This document shows, in pieces, positions 8,478-16,722 of a stretch of 51,203 bases of DNA. How positions within the stretch are numbered: position 1 is the first letter of the stretch; every line of letters starts with the position of its first letter. Location of the stretch: NCBI GenBank assembly GCA_030765125.1, contig JAVCDD010000355.1:1-51203 (forward strand), in the 5' to 3' direction. Both the position numbers and the translations under genes were made by a program. The DNA is from Candidatus Hatepunaea meridiana. GTDB lineage: Bacteria; Electryoneota; AABM5-125-24; Hatepunaeales; Hatepunaeaceae. The notes under the pieces are model-generated. The model saw only the letters and a list, made by a program, of their open reading frames with translations. It was not told the origin of the DNA and did no database searches.

Positions 8478-9589
8478 TATTTTTCAAGGGAAAGAAAACA
8501 AAAAAAACCGCACTGATGCATAATCTCACAGCATATCTAAAGAAACTATATCCAAAACGTCGCACTTTAAGGAACAGCGCTGATACGGCGCTTTATAAGA
8601 GCATTAGAAATGTAGCCCTTGCCAGCCTAATTCTCTCAGCAATTCTCGTCGGTGGCACGTTGGGTTTCGTTCTAATTGAAGATTGGTCGATCTTAGATTC
8701 GCTCTGGATGACTGTAATAACTATGAGTACTGTAGGGTTTGGTGATGTTGTGCCACCGGATTCTATAGGACGCATCCTGACAATAGCTATAATAATTTCC
8801 ACCATCCTAGTCGGAGGTTATGCGGTTGGGAATATCGGCGCATTTTTCTTGGGGGGAGAGGTTATTAACATACTTCGAGGTCGAAAATTGGAACGGGATT
8901 TAGATCGTTGCAAAGATCATGTCATACTCGTTGGGTACGGCAGAGTCGGTCGGGAAGCAGCATCGGAATTAACAACCGACGAGATAGTTGTTATTGAACG
9001 TGATCCGGATATTATTGAAGAAGCTGCGGATGCCGGTTTCTTGACAATTAATGGAGACGCGACTCACGATAATATAATGGAACAAGCGGGAATTAGACGC
9101 GCACGAGCTATTATGATTGCCACCGGGCACATTGCAGATAACGTTTTAATCTCACTTACAGCGCGTGAGCTTAACCCTGATATCTTCATCAGCGCCAGAG
9201 GTAACGAACCGAGTAGCGAGTCGAAACTTAAGCGCGCAGGTGCAGACAAAGTCGTTCTGCCTCACCAGATTGGCGGACGAAGGATGGCTGCATTTCTCAA
9301 ATATCCGACGGTGGTAACGTTTCTCGACCTCGTAATGCAGAGTGATGATCTCTCGCTTAGATTGCAGGAATTCAAGGTTTCCGATACCTGTTGTCTAAAT
9401 AGCAAGACATTGAGTGAATCCGATATTCGCAAAGAAACCGGTGGAGCGCTGATTATGGCGATCAAGCGTCATACCGGTGAAATGATTGTAGCTCCGGAAT
9501 CCGATTACAGTATTGAAGCTGGTGATCTGCTTATTGCATTAGGCACCGATGTGGCTTTGGAAAATGTATGTAAATTAACGAATCAGTAG
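8471..9589 (+). CDS. Two-TM potassium channel with RCK (TrkA-N/TrkA-C) domains
   Basis: A 372-residue ligand-gated potassium channel subunit of the MthK/Kch type; four subunits form the pore in the cytoplasmic membrane. The two membrane helices are near residues 43-65 and 100-130. They bracket a pore helix and the selectivity filter TVGFGD at 87-92. A cytoplasmic RCK domain follows, with the Rossmann motif VILVGYGRVGREAA and a TrkA-C domain over the last 90 residues. The ATG at 8471 and its weak upstream GGAG both fall in a palindromic repeat. The terminal Gln-stop (CAG TAG, 9584-9589) is the foot of another repeat. Both ends of this gene have therefore been shaped by repeats. Confidence 0.9.
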   Translation: MTLFFKGKKTKKTALMHNLTAYLKKLYPKRRTLRNSADTALYKSIRNVALASLILSAILVGGTLGFVLIEDWSILDSLWMTVITMSTVGFGDVVPPDSIGRILTIAIIISTILVGGYAVGNIGAFFLGGEVINILRGRKLERDLDRCKDHVILVGYGRVGREAASELTTDEIVVIERDPDIIEEAADAGFLTINGDATHDNIMEQAGIRRARAIMIATGHIADNVLISLTARELNPDIFISARGNEPSSESKLKRAGADKVVLPHQIGGRRMAAFLKYPTVVTFLDLVMQSDDLSLRLQEFKVSDTCCLNSKTLSESDIRKETGGALIMAIKRHTGEMIVAPESDYSIEAGDLLIALGTDVALENVCKLTNQ

Positions 9590-9830
9590 GTTGGACACTC
9601 CTGTCCGACAACATACGTGGCAGAGTCGACAATATCAACCGACAGACAAGAATGTCTATCCTACCCGGTATATTTCAGTAGGTTGGACGCTCTTGTCCGA
9701 CAACATACGTGGCAGAGTCGACAATATCAACCGACAGACAAGAATATCTATCCTACCCGGTATATTTCAGTAGGTTGGACGCTCTTGTCCGACAATCAAT
9801 GAGTCAGACAAGAGTGTCTGATCTACTAAC
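9583..9830. repeat. 92-bp tandem array of REPIN-like units
   Basis: TCAGTAGGTTGGAC begins at 9583, 9675 and 9767, giving an exact 92-bp period. Each period pairs a GTTGGACA-type unit with an inverted GACAGACA-type unit. A final inverted unit ends at about 9827. The array fills the gap between the channel and M16 genes. Confidence 0.9.
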
Positions 9831-9859
9831 TGATTAATATAAACTTAATTGAGGAATAA

Positions 9860-12472
9860 ATGACAAAACAATCTAACAATCTTATAATACTACTTCTTTT
9901 AACCTTACTGATCGTTATCACAGCAAAAGCTGATTATATCGGTCGGCTTGACAATGGTATGGATGTTGTGCTCGTGGAAAACCACTCCGTACCGATGATC
10001 GCCTGCAATATTGTAATCAAGGCAGGCTCACGCGATGAAAGCTGGGAAACGTGGGGTGCGGTGCACTTCCTTGAGCATCTTCTCTTTAATGGAACAGAGA
10101 ATCGCAGTCAGGAAGAAATCTACGCCGAATTTGATCGTATCGGCGCTTACAATAACGCCCATACCACGACTCATTTCACGGATTTTATGCTCCTCGTTGC
10201 TCAGGAACACTTCCCTGTCGGATTTGAGATTATGACCGATATGATCTTCAACTCGACGATACCATCGGTAAAATATAAAAAAGAAGCCGGCATTGTAATG
10301 GAAGAAATCGCCGGTTCAGGAGCAAGAGGAAATAATTACAACCGGCAGTTCAAAAACGTTCTGTTTGGCAGCACGTCACTATCTCGACCCGTGTTGGGAA
10401 CCGTGGAGAGTATAGAGCGTATGGATCGGGATTCTATACTTGCCTTTTATCACCGGTTGTATGTACCAAACAATATGATGCTTTATGTTACCGGCAGCTT
10501 TAAAGCAGATACACTGTTTGACTGGCTTGATGAGCAGCTATCCGTTTATCCTCCGCGTGTTCTCCCGCCAAGGAAGAAGATTACTCTGCCTGATTTCTAT
10601 ACATTTAACGAATTAGGTATTATTACGCGTCCAAGTGGCAATAAGAAACGAAACGTCTTCATTGCAATGAATTCTCCCACACCGGGTCATCCTGATTTTC
10701 CAGCGTTCTATATGTTGCATAATGTGCTTAACCGTCAGCTTGAGGATGAGCTTTCCGATGGTTCTTCCGGATACAGTGATATATTTAATGATCCTGATCT
10801 CTCAGTATATCAGATAAATCTATCTTCTCCGGCTGATGGACTTACTGCCGAAGAATTGATCGCAGCTTTTGATAAAACTGCTGCTAAATTAGCTTCTAAA
10901 CCGCCTTCTGGAGATGAGATAATCAGGCTCACCCGCCGTTACCGTTCAGACAGGATATTCAGTGCAGAGATGCTGCACCATTACGGTATAATGTATGCTG
11001 ATTATTGGGCGTTGATTTCCTGGGATGAGTTTGCTTCCTTACCTGATAGGATGACTGATTTAACACCTGCGAAGCTTAAGGAAGTTGCCCGGAAATATTT
11101 AATTGGTGCTGACAGGCTTACAATGGCGTTTGAACCTGTGGAAAAGATTGAAAAAACAACCGAATCTGAAATTGAGAAAGCTGTCGAACGTTTTGAGGCT
11201 GAAAACGGGTTAACTACAATTGTGCGATATGATCCAACTGCACAAGTCTTTGCACTTCACGTTCTGATAAAAAACCGTTGGTTGTATGATCGTGAGTTTG
11301 GTGTAGGCGCGGTGGATCTGCTGCACCAACTGCTTGACGAACCGCGAGAAGCAAAGATCAAAGGTAAAGGAAGAAGTAAACCCAAGACAATAAACCTGAC
11401 TGATCGCCTCGACGAACTCCCTGCAAAACTGAAGATAGTTGATGATCCGTATATTCCATTTGACAACTACTACACAACCCCCGGTTATTCTTATATTCGT
11501 CTGGAGACACTTCCTGATCGCTGGCAGGAGGGGATTAATCTTGTTGCTGAAATTATGGCTGAAACGCCTATTAATGAGAAAGCGCTGAAAAACGCCCTTG
11601 AACAAACTACTATAGCGGGTGCGAAAGGTAAGAGGAGTACTACCGGTCAGGGTCGTAAGAAGCTGCGAAATCACCTCTTTCCCGGAACTGTTTTGTCTAC
11701 AAGCGTTTATGGAGATGTCTCGGAACTTTCGTTAGACGATCTTATGAATCTGAAGGGAAAATATTTCCAACCTGAAAATGTAATAATCTCCATTTCGGGT
11801 CCGATAGCCCAGGAACAAGTGAAGAATACTATACTTGAAGCATTCAGCAAATTGCCGACTTCAGAAACTCCACCACTTACAATGAAGCCTTTCTCGCCAG
11901 ATAAAGCGCTTAAGGCTGACTGCGCCTGGCGCGACACGGTATCGCTTGATAAATCACAAGGTGCGGTGGTGATGGGCAGGATCATCCTTGATGTTGATGC
12001 TGGTGATCGTCCTGGGTTGGTGGTGGCAAACTCATATTTCAACGAAAGGATGAGTTCATTCCTCCGCGAGACGCTTGGGCTGGCGTATTCACTCGGAAGT
12101 TCAGTAAACCTGCATTCCGGACAGAATAATGAACTATGGGGATACTGGGAAATTTACGTTTCTACGCGTAAAGAGAACTTTGAACGAGCTGAAGGTGGTG
12201 TTAATGATTTAGTCGTTGAGATGTCAGAACATTCATTTACTGATGATGAGGTGGAAAAACTAAAGAATGCCATTGCCGGCAGGCTGCTTATGCGTAGTAT
12301 GTCGCGTATCGGTCAAGCTTATGCTATGGGGATCGGTGAGTTCTACTGGGATGAGCTGGGCTATCGCGAAAGGTTGATTAAAGAGATATCAGAAGTTACT
12401 TCTGAAAAAGTCGAAGATGTCGTCAGGAAATATCTCACACCACAAGCAATGGCAACGGTGATCGTGAAATGA
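9860..12472 (+). CDS. M16 family zinc metallopeptidase, exported
   Basis: An 870-residue two-lobed insulinase/pitrilysin-type protease. Residues 1-24 are a signal peptide (ending in TAKA), so it works in the periplasm or at the envelope. The inverted zinc motif HFLEH is at residues 69-73, with the third ligand in the downstream KKEAGIVMEEI. The first half carries the catalytic peptidase domain and the M16_C domain. The second half (about 440-870) repeats the fold without the HxxEH motif, as expected for the non-catalytic lobe. The start is supported by GAGGA 6 nt upstream. The substrate is unknown; small peptides or signal-peptide remnants are typical for the family. Confidence 0.9.
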   Translation: MTKQSNNLIILLLLTLLIVITAKADYIGRLDNGMDVVLVENHSVPMIACNIVIKAGSRDESWETWGAVHFLEHLLFNGTENRSQEEIYAEFDRIGAYNNAHTTTHFTDFMLLVAQEHFPVGFEIMTDMIFNSTIPSVKYKKEAGIVMEEIAGSGARGNNYNRQFKNVLFGSTSLSRPVLGTVESIERMDRDSILAFYHRLYVPNNMMLYVTGSFKADTLFDWLDEQLSVYPPRVLPPRKKITLPDFYTFNELGIITRPSGNKKRNVFIAMNSPTPGHPDFPAFYMLHNVLNRQLEDELSDGSSGYSDIFNDPDLSVYQINLSSPADGLTAEELIAAFDKTAAKLASKPPSGDEIIRLTRRYRSDRIFSAEMLHHYGIMYADYWALISWDEFASLPDRMTDLTPAKLKEVARKYLIGADRLTMAFEPVEKIEKTTESEIEKAVERFEAENGLTTIVRYDPTAQVFALHVLIKNRWLYDREFGVGAVDLLHQLLDEPREAKIKGKGRSKPKTINLTDRLDELPAKLKIVDDPYIPFDNYYTTPGYSYIRLETLPDRWQEGINLVAEIMAETPINEKALKNALEQTTIAGAKGKRSTTGQGRKKLRNHLFPGTVLSTSVYGDVSELSLDDLMNLKGKYFQPENVIISISGPIAQEQVKNTILEAFSKLPTSETPPLTMKPFSPDKALKADCAWRDTVSLDKSQGAVVMGRIILDVDAGDRPGLVVANSYFNERMSSFLRETLGLAYSLGSSVNLHSGQNNELWGYWEIYVSTRKENFERAEGGVNDLVVEMSEHSFTDDEVEKLKNAIAGRLLMRSMSRIGQAYAMGIGEFYWDELGYRERLIKEISEVTSEKVEDVVRKYLTPQAMATVIVK

Positions 12473-12475
12473 ATG

Positions 12476-12539
12476 ATTGTTGTATTGCTGTATTGTTATA
12501 TTGCTGTTCAGCAATTTAACAATACAGCAATACAACAAT
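12476..12539. repeat. Inverted repeat, possible terminator
   Basis: The 23-bp arms at 12476-12498 and 12517-12539 (ATTGTTGTATTGCTG type) are perfectly complementary and enclose a smaller hairpin (ATTGCTG/CAGCAAT). It lies 3 nt after the M16 stop and has no T-tract, so termination is possible but unproven. Related ATTGTTGTATTGCTG sequence recurs near 26485 and 48200. Confidence 0.75.
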
Positions 12540-12632
12540 AAACCCTGTCTTTAATAAAATCCTATTCCGTCTGCAACACACCTGGACTTGCTTTAGCAGT
12601 AATATTTTCTTATCTTATTGTAGGGATTTAAT

Positions 12633-13892
12633 ATGGAAATCGAACGGGGAACACCTCGTTATATTGTTAATATCGGTTGTCTTGCTCTGCCTCAACCATT
12701 CGAGGGCAGTTTGCTTGGTGAACCTGTAAAAATAAAGAAGAACCTTTGGCTTGAGATAAAGAATGGTCGGATCAGCCGTATAGGTCATGAAGGTGAACCC
12801 GAGCCGCCTGGTGTGGAAGCTAATAACGTTTTTGACGCATATAGTATGTTAGCTACGCCGGGATTGATTGATTCGCATACGCATCCTGTTTTTCTAAACT
12901 TTCGTCAATCTGAGTTTGTGCGTCGATGCCGTGGTGAAACATACCAGCAAATAGCCGCTGCTGGCGGTGGTATACTGTCCAGTATTCGCGGGGTTAGAGA
13001 AGCAAACGAAGAGATGCTTTCAGCCCTTATCTTCAACAGGCTCGAAGGCTTTCTCGAATTTGGCGTTACAGCCATTGAAGCCAAGAGTGGCTACGGGTTG
13101 TCGTTGGCTGATGAATTGAAATCATTAAGATCATTAAAAAAGGCTGCATTAGATCATCCTATCGAAGTTAGTCCCACCTTGCTTGCCGCTCATGTCATTC
13201 CACCTGAATTTCGCGATAATCCCGATGGATATGTTGATCTTGTGTGTAACAGTATTATCCCACAGGCAGTTGAAGAAAAGCTTGCTAATGCAGTTGATGT
13301 GTTCCTTGATGATAGTGCTTTCAATCCAAAACAAACCAGACGCATCTTTAAGGTTGCAAAGGAAGCAGGACTTGATCTAAGGTTGCATGCCGATCAATTC
13401 AGCGTTGGAAAAGGCGCGGAAATAGCTGCTGAATTCGGTGCGCTGACCGTAGATCACATGGATTATACCGATGAGAATGGTATTGAAGCGCTTGCTAAAA
13501 GCGGAGTAACCGTTGTTTTACTTCCTGGTGCAGTGTTCTTTCTGGGTCTGGAACATTATGCTCCGGCACGGATGATGATTGAAAAGGGCTGTAAAGTAGC
13601 GCTTGCTACGGATTTCAACCCGGGCAGTTCACCGACACAATCGCTGCCATTGATGATGTCATTAGCTTGCATCAAGATGGGAATGACACCGCAAGAAGCT
13701 TTGTGGGCAGCGACAATGGGGGGAGCTTATGCAACTAAACGACAAGATGAGTTAGGCAGCCTGATGCCCGGTTATCAAGCGGATATTTGTCTATGGAATG
13801 CTGAAGACGTTGAGTATCTGTCCTATGCTTATGGTTCTGTAAGACCTGAAGTTGTGTTTAAGCGGGGTGAAGTGGTATCAATTTTTCAGTAG
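12633..13892 (+). CDS. hutI: Imidazolonepropionase (HutI)
   Basis: It hydrolyses imidazolone-5-propanoate to N-formimino-L-glutamate, the third step of histidine degradation, in the cytoplasm. The 419 residues form an amidohydrolase. Metal and substrate residues are visible in PGLIDSHTHPVF, IEAKSGYGL, LRLHADQFS, VDHMDY and ALATDFNPGSSPT. The start is an ATG with AGGGA 6 nt upstream. No other hut gene is in the window, so the pathway is not clustered here. The final codons CAG TAG (13887-13892) are the foot of a REPIN-like element, which supplies the stop. Confidence 0.93.
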   Translation: MEIERGTPRYIVNIGCLALPQPFEGSLLGEPVKIKKNLWLEIKNGRISRIGHEGEPEPPGVEANNVFDAYSMLATPGLIDSHTHPVFLNFRQSEFVRRCRGETYQQIAAAGGGILSSIRGVREANEEMLSALIFNRLEGFLEFGVTAIEAKSGYGLSLADELKSLRSLKKAALDHPIEVSPTLLAAHVIPPEFRDNPDGYVDLVCNSIIPQAVEEKLANAVDVFLDDSAFNPKQTRRIFKVAKEAGLDLRLHADQFSVGKGAEIAAEFGALTVDHMDYTDENGIEALAKSGVTVVLLPGAVFFLGLEHYAPARMMIEKGCKVALATDFNPGSSPTQSLPLMMSLACIKMGMTPQEALWAATMGGAYATKRQDELGSLMPGYQADICLWNAEDVEYLSYAYGSVRPEVVFKRGEVVSIFQ

Positions 13893-13948
13893 GTCAGATA
13901 CTCTTGTCTGACTCGCTGATTGTCAGACAAGAGTGTCCAACCTACTGA
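13886..13948. repeat. Complete 63-bp REPIN-like element
   Basis: The cleanest full copy in the window. It runs TCAGTAGGTCAGATACTC, TTGTCTGAC, a short spacer, then the inverted unit TGTCAGACAAGAGTGTCCAAC, ending CTACTGA. It overlaps the hutI stop and reaches to within a few bases of the DUF72 gene start. Confidence 0.88.
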
Positions 13949-13955
13949 GAATTAC

Positions 13956-14840
13956 GTGGATGTTTTCACAAATAGTGTTAATTCGACATACAACCGAACC
14001 AATTTGCTTTTTGACGAAGAAACGCCCAAACCGATTCAACGACTCGGAAAGATTCACATCGGGACATCCGGTTATAGTTTCAACGACTGGCAGGGACCAT
14101 TTTATCCGAAAGGTTTACCACGCGGTAAGTGGCTTGATTACTATGCACAACATTTTTCAGCAGTAGAAATAAACGCAACGTACTACCGGACACCGCCACT
14201 GGCAACATTTCAGTCGATGGTTGATAGAACGCCTGATGATTTTGAGTTCTGGGTTAAGGTTCCCGGTTTAGCGACGCATACTAACGACGATTTCTCTCAA
14301 TCTGTTCAGCAATTCATAGAAGCAATCAAACCATTAAGTGATGCTGGTAAACTCAAAGGAGTGTTAGCTCAATTTCCACCATATTTCAGACGTAGTGTAA
14401 AATCCCAAGACAAGCTCGCTTGTTTAAAGGATAGTATTGGTGAAACAAGACTTGCAGTTGAGTTCCGGCATAAAGATTGGCTTGTCGATGAGACTTATGT
14501 TTTTCTAACCGATCATAGAATAATGTACGTAGTTGTTGATCTGCCCGACTTGCCTGATTTGCCTGGATCGGAAATCCATAAGTCGGATGCAGTATCTTAC
14601 GTTCGTTTTCACGGACGGAACAGCCGAACCTGGAATAATACTGAACTTGGTGACAGATATGATTATGATTATAGCACAGATGAATTAACCAAATGGCTGC
14701 CGCGTATTGCCGAACTGGATGCAGAAGGTTCGACTGCATACCTGTTTTTCAACAACTGCCACGCCGGTCAAGCGGTTAAAAATGCGAAGATGCTCCGGCA
14801 GATGTTGGAGTTGGAAATCAATATGTCTTCAGAAGCATAA
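13956..14840 (+). CDS. DUF72 (YecE-like) protein
   Basis: A conserved TIM-barrel-like family of unknown biochemical role. The domain begins at GKIHIGTSGYSFNDW and continues through SAVEINATYYRTP, FWVKVPGLATH, VLAQFPPYF, LAVEFRHKDWL, YVRFHGRN and YLFFNNCHAGQAVKNA, so it is complete. The frame stays open upstream to a TTG at 13920, but that stretch is repeat sequence. I prefer the GTG at 13956, which has TGAGA 5 nt upstream. The 30 or so residues before the domain are not conserved in the family as I know it. It is not obviously linked in function to hutI. Confidence 0.82.
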   Translation: MDVFTNSVNSTYNRTNLLFDEETPKPIQRLGKIHIGTSGYSFNDWQGPFYPKGLPRGKWLDYYAQHFSAVEINATYYRTPPLATFQSMVDRTPDDFEFWVKVPGLATHTNDDFSQSVQQFIEAIKPLSDAGKLKGVLAQFPPYFRRSVKSQDKLACLKDSIGETRLAVEFRHKDWLVDETYVFLTDHRIMYVVVDLPDLPDLPGSEIHKSDAVSYVRFHGRNSRTWNNTELGDRYDYDYSTDELTKWLPRIAELDAEGSTAYLFFNNCHAGQAVKNAKMLRQMLELEINMSSEA

Positions 14841-14857
14841 GAAGAAGTTTTTAACCT

Positions 14858-14927
14858 CAGATTACTCAGATTTAACAGATTATTTTCAAACAATCTGCGT
14901 GATCTGAGTAATCTGTGGAAAACAATA
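14858..14927. repeat. Inverted CAGATTACTCAGATT repeat
   Basis: An imperfect palindrome (ACCTCAGATTACTCAG ... CTGAGTAATCTGTGG) between the DUF72 and GGDEF genes. It belongs to the GCAGATTACGCAGATT family seen also near 30068, 36196, 47842 and 51076. Confidence 0.7.
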
Positions 14928-14977
14928 AACCACGCGAAGAGTGTCGTATCTACTGAATAATACCGAAATCCAAGAGA

Positions 14978-16645
14978 TTGACTACAGAAAATATCATATT
15001 GCCAGATCAACAAAAATCATCAGACGCTTTGATTCATCTCAATGCTGATAACTTGAAAACCAGCGGTTTTACTCAGAACAGTCTAATTAGGTTAGTGGAA
15101 GTTATTATGGCACGGGCAGGCGAGAATGATACTGACGTCCAGATGCTTCTTCACATACCCAGTAGCCTGTCTAAAGCTTTAACCGATAGACTTCATCTTG
15201 ATGAAAAACCCCGGTCAAAGTTTCTATATTCATATAACCCTGTTTCCGAAGAGAGTAATAGGCGAGCGCTTAAACCTTTCGGAACTCTCACTTCACATCA
15301 TCTTACTCGGAACGATCTTGTTTTAATACTTGTTGGTAATTCTATCTGCGCTTCTGTGTCTGCCCATCAACAGCATAATAATAATAAATCCAGACAAACA
15401 ATCTGGAATGTTTCATTAAGCTTTGTTGCCGATGAGGTTCTTTCCGGTATTAAGAGATTTGAGTTAACTATAAGCAAAGGTTTAAATGACAGCAAATCTG
15501 CACTGAACTGGTTGGATAATGCGGAGTCAAAGATACTGGCATTCGAGAGAACTAATAACCTTAGTCCATCATGGTCAAATTATCTACCTGATTTTATTTT
15601 TAATCTCGAACGACGGAGACTGACTCATGAGCGCGAATTGAAATGGTTTCAGTTAATTTCGTGCGTTCAGGATGCTGTTGGTTGGGAACTCGATACAGGT
15701 CATTTTTTTACGGCAATATCTCAAGTTATGAAAAACACCATTGGTTTTCAGTATTTAGAGATACAGATATTAGAATCGAGAGGTAAGAAATATGACATCA
15801 GCAACGTTCATCATCGCAATGATACTGCATTTGGTGGTAAACTGCTTACGGTTATTATGCGTCCCAAGCGCCGTGAGGTTATATTAAATAAACATAAACC
15901 TATTCTTATTGACAATAATTCAGCGCAGGATTTTCTGATGAATCCGCGCCTTATGGATTATATGAACCTTCACTCCGGAATATTAGTACCACTTGTTTAC
16001 CAGAAAAGATCGAATGGTTTACTTAAAATGTTTGCCTCCAAAGAGAACCATTTTACCGAAGAGGATTTACCTGGAATGGAAGCCATCGGTCGTATTCTGG
16101 CGAGATCAATAGAAAACGTTAAGATACACACATTAATGAGAAGAATGGCAACAATTGACGGGTTGACGAACTTGTTTAACCGCCGCTTTTTCAATGACCA
16201 ATTAATGCGCGAATTCAAACGATCTCAACGATATGACAGCAGTCTTACGCTAATAATGTGCGACATAGATTTCTTTAAACATTATAACGATAATTTCGGT
16301 CATCTGCGGGGTGATACCGTTTTAATCACTGTAGCACAGTTACTGAAAACCTGCGTCAGGGAAGTTGACTTTGTTTCCCGATATGGCGGAGAAGAGTTTG
16401 CGGTAATTTTGCCTGAGGCAAATTTAGAGCATGGAATATTAGTCGCTGAAAAGATTAGATCAGTTGTAGAAGCGCATCCCTTTAAATATGAGAACCGTCA
16501 ACCCGGAGGCAAACTGACGATCAGCCTTGGAGTTGCGACAAACACCAGTGACGTGGACACGATCAACGAACTCATCAACCGCGCTGATGTTGCCCTTTAC
16601 AGATCCAAGAAAACAGGACGCAATCGTTGCGAAACGTTTGAATAG
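14978..16645 (+). CDS. Diguanylate cyclase: N-terminal sensor region, GAF, GGDEF
   Basis: Makes the second messenger cyclic di-GMP from two GTP. The C-terminal GGDEF domain (about 385-550) has an intact active site, GGEEF at 470-474. An RxxD inhibitory site (Arg461-Asp464) lies five residues before it, so product inhibition is expected. Conserved DGLTNLFNRRFF and CDIDFFKHYND are present. A GAF-like domain (about 235-380) precedes it, and the first 230 residues form a region I do not recognise. There are no membrane segments, so it is cytoplasmic. The start used is a TTG with only a close AAGAG, so it is uncertain. Confidence 0.88.
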   Translation: MTTENIILPDQQKSSDALIHLNADNLKTSGFTQNSLIRLVEVIMARAGENDTDVQMLLHIPSSLSKALTDRLHLDEKPRSKFLYSYNPVSEESNRRALKPFGTLTSHHLTRNDLVLILVGNSICASVSAHQQHNNNKSRQTIWNVSLSFVADEVLSGIKRFELTISKGLNDSKSALNWLDNAESKILAFERTNNLSPSWSNYLPDFIFNLERRRLTHERELKWFQLISCVQDAVGWELDTGHFFTAISQVMKNTIGFQYLEIQILESRGKKYDISNVHHRNDTAFGGKLLTVIMRPKRREVILNKHKPILIDNNSAQDFLMNPRLMDYMNLHSGILVPLVYQKRSNGLLKMFASKENHFTEEDLPGMEAIGRILARSIENVKIHTLMRRMATIDGLTNLFNRRFFNDQLMREFKRSQRYDSSLTLIMCDIDFFKHYNDNFGHLRGDTVLITVAQLLKTCVREVDFVSRYGGEEFAVILPEANLEHGILVAEKIRSVVEAHPFKYENRQPGGKLTISLGVATNTSDVDTINELINRADVALYRSKKTGRNRCETFE

Positions 16646-16722
16646 TCTTTTGTCTTTGGACTTATAGATAAATATTCATTATAGTTAAAGCCAAAAGACA
16701 AAAGCCAAAAGACAAATGACAA
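16646..16722. repeat. Inverted repeat of AAAAGACAAAAGCC type
   Basis: CTTTTGTCTTTGGACTT on the left and runs of AAAGCCAAAAGACAAAAGCC on the right make a loose palindrome filling the gap before the glycogen-synthase-like gene. Closely related palindromes precede dnaX (30424-30489) and follow purL (38617-38668). Confidence 0.65.

Noticed and set aside
9591-9802. Open frames in the array after the K+ channel
   Set aside because: They are made only of repeat units, with no start signal or conserved content.
11210-11674. 154-codon minus-strand frame within the M16 gene
   Set aside because: It is antisense to a conserved protease domain and has no recognisable protein features.
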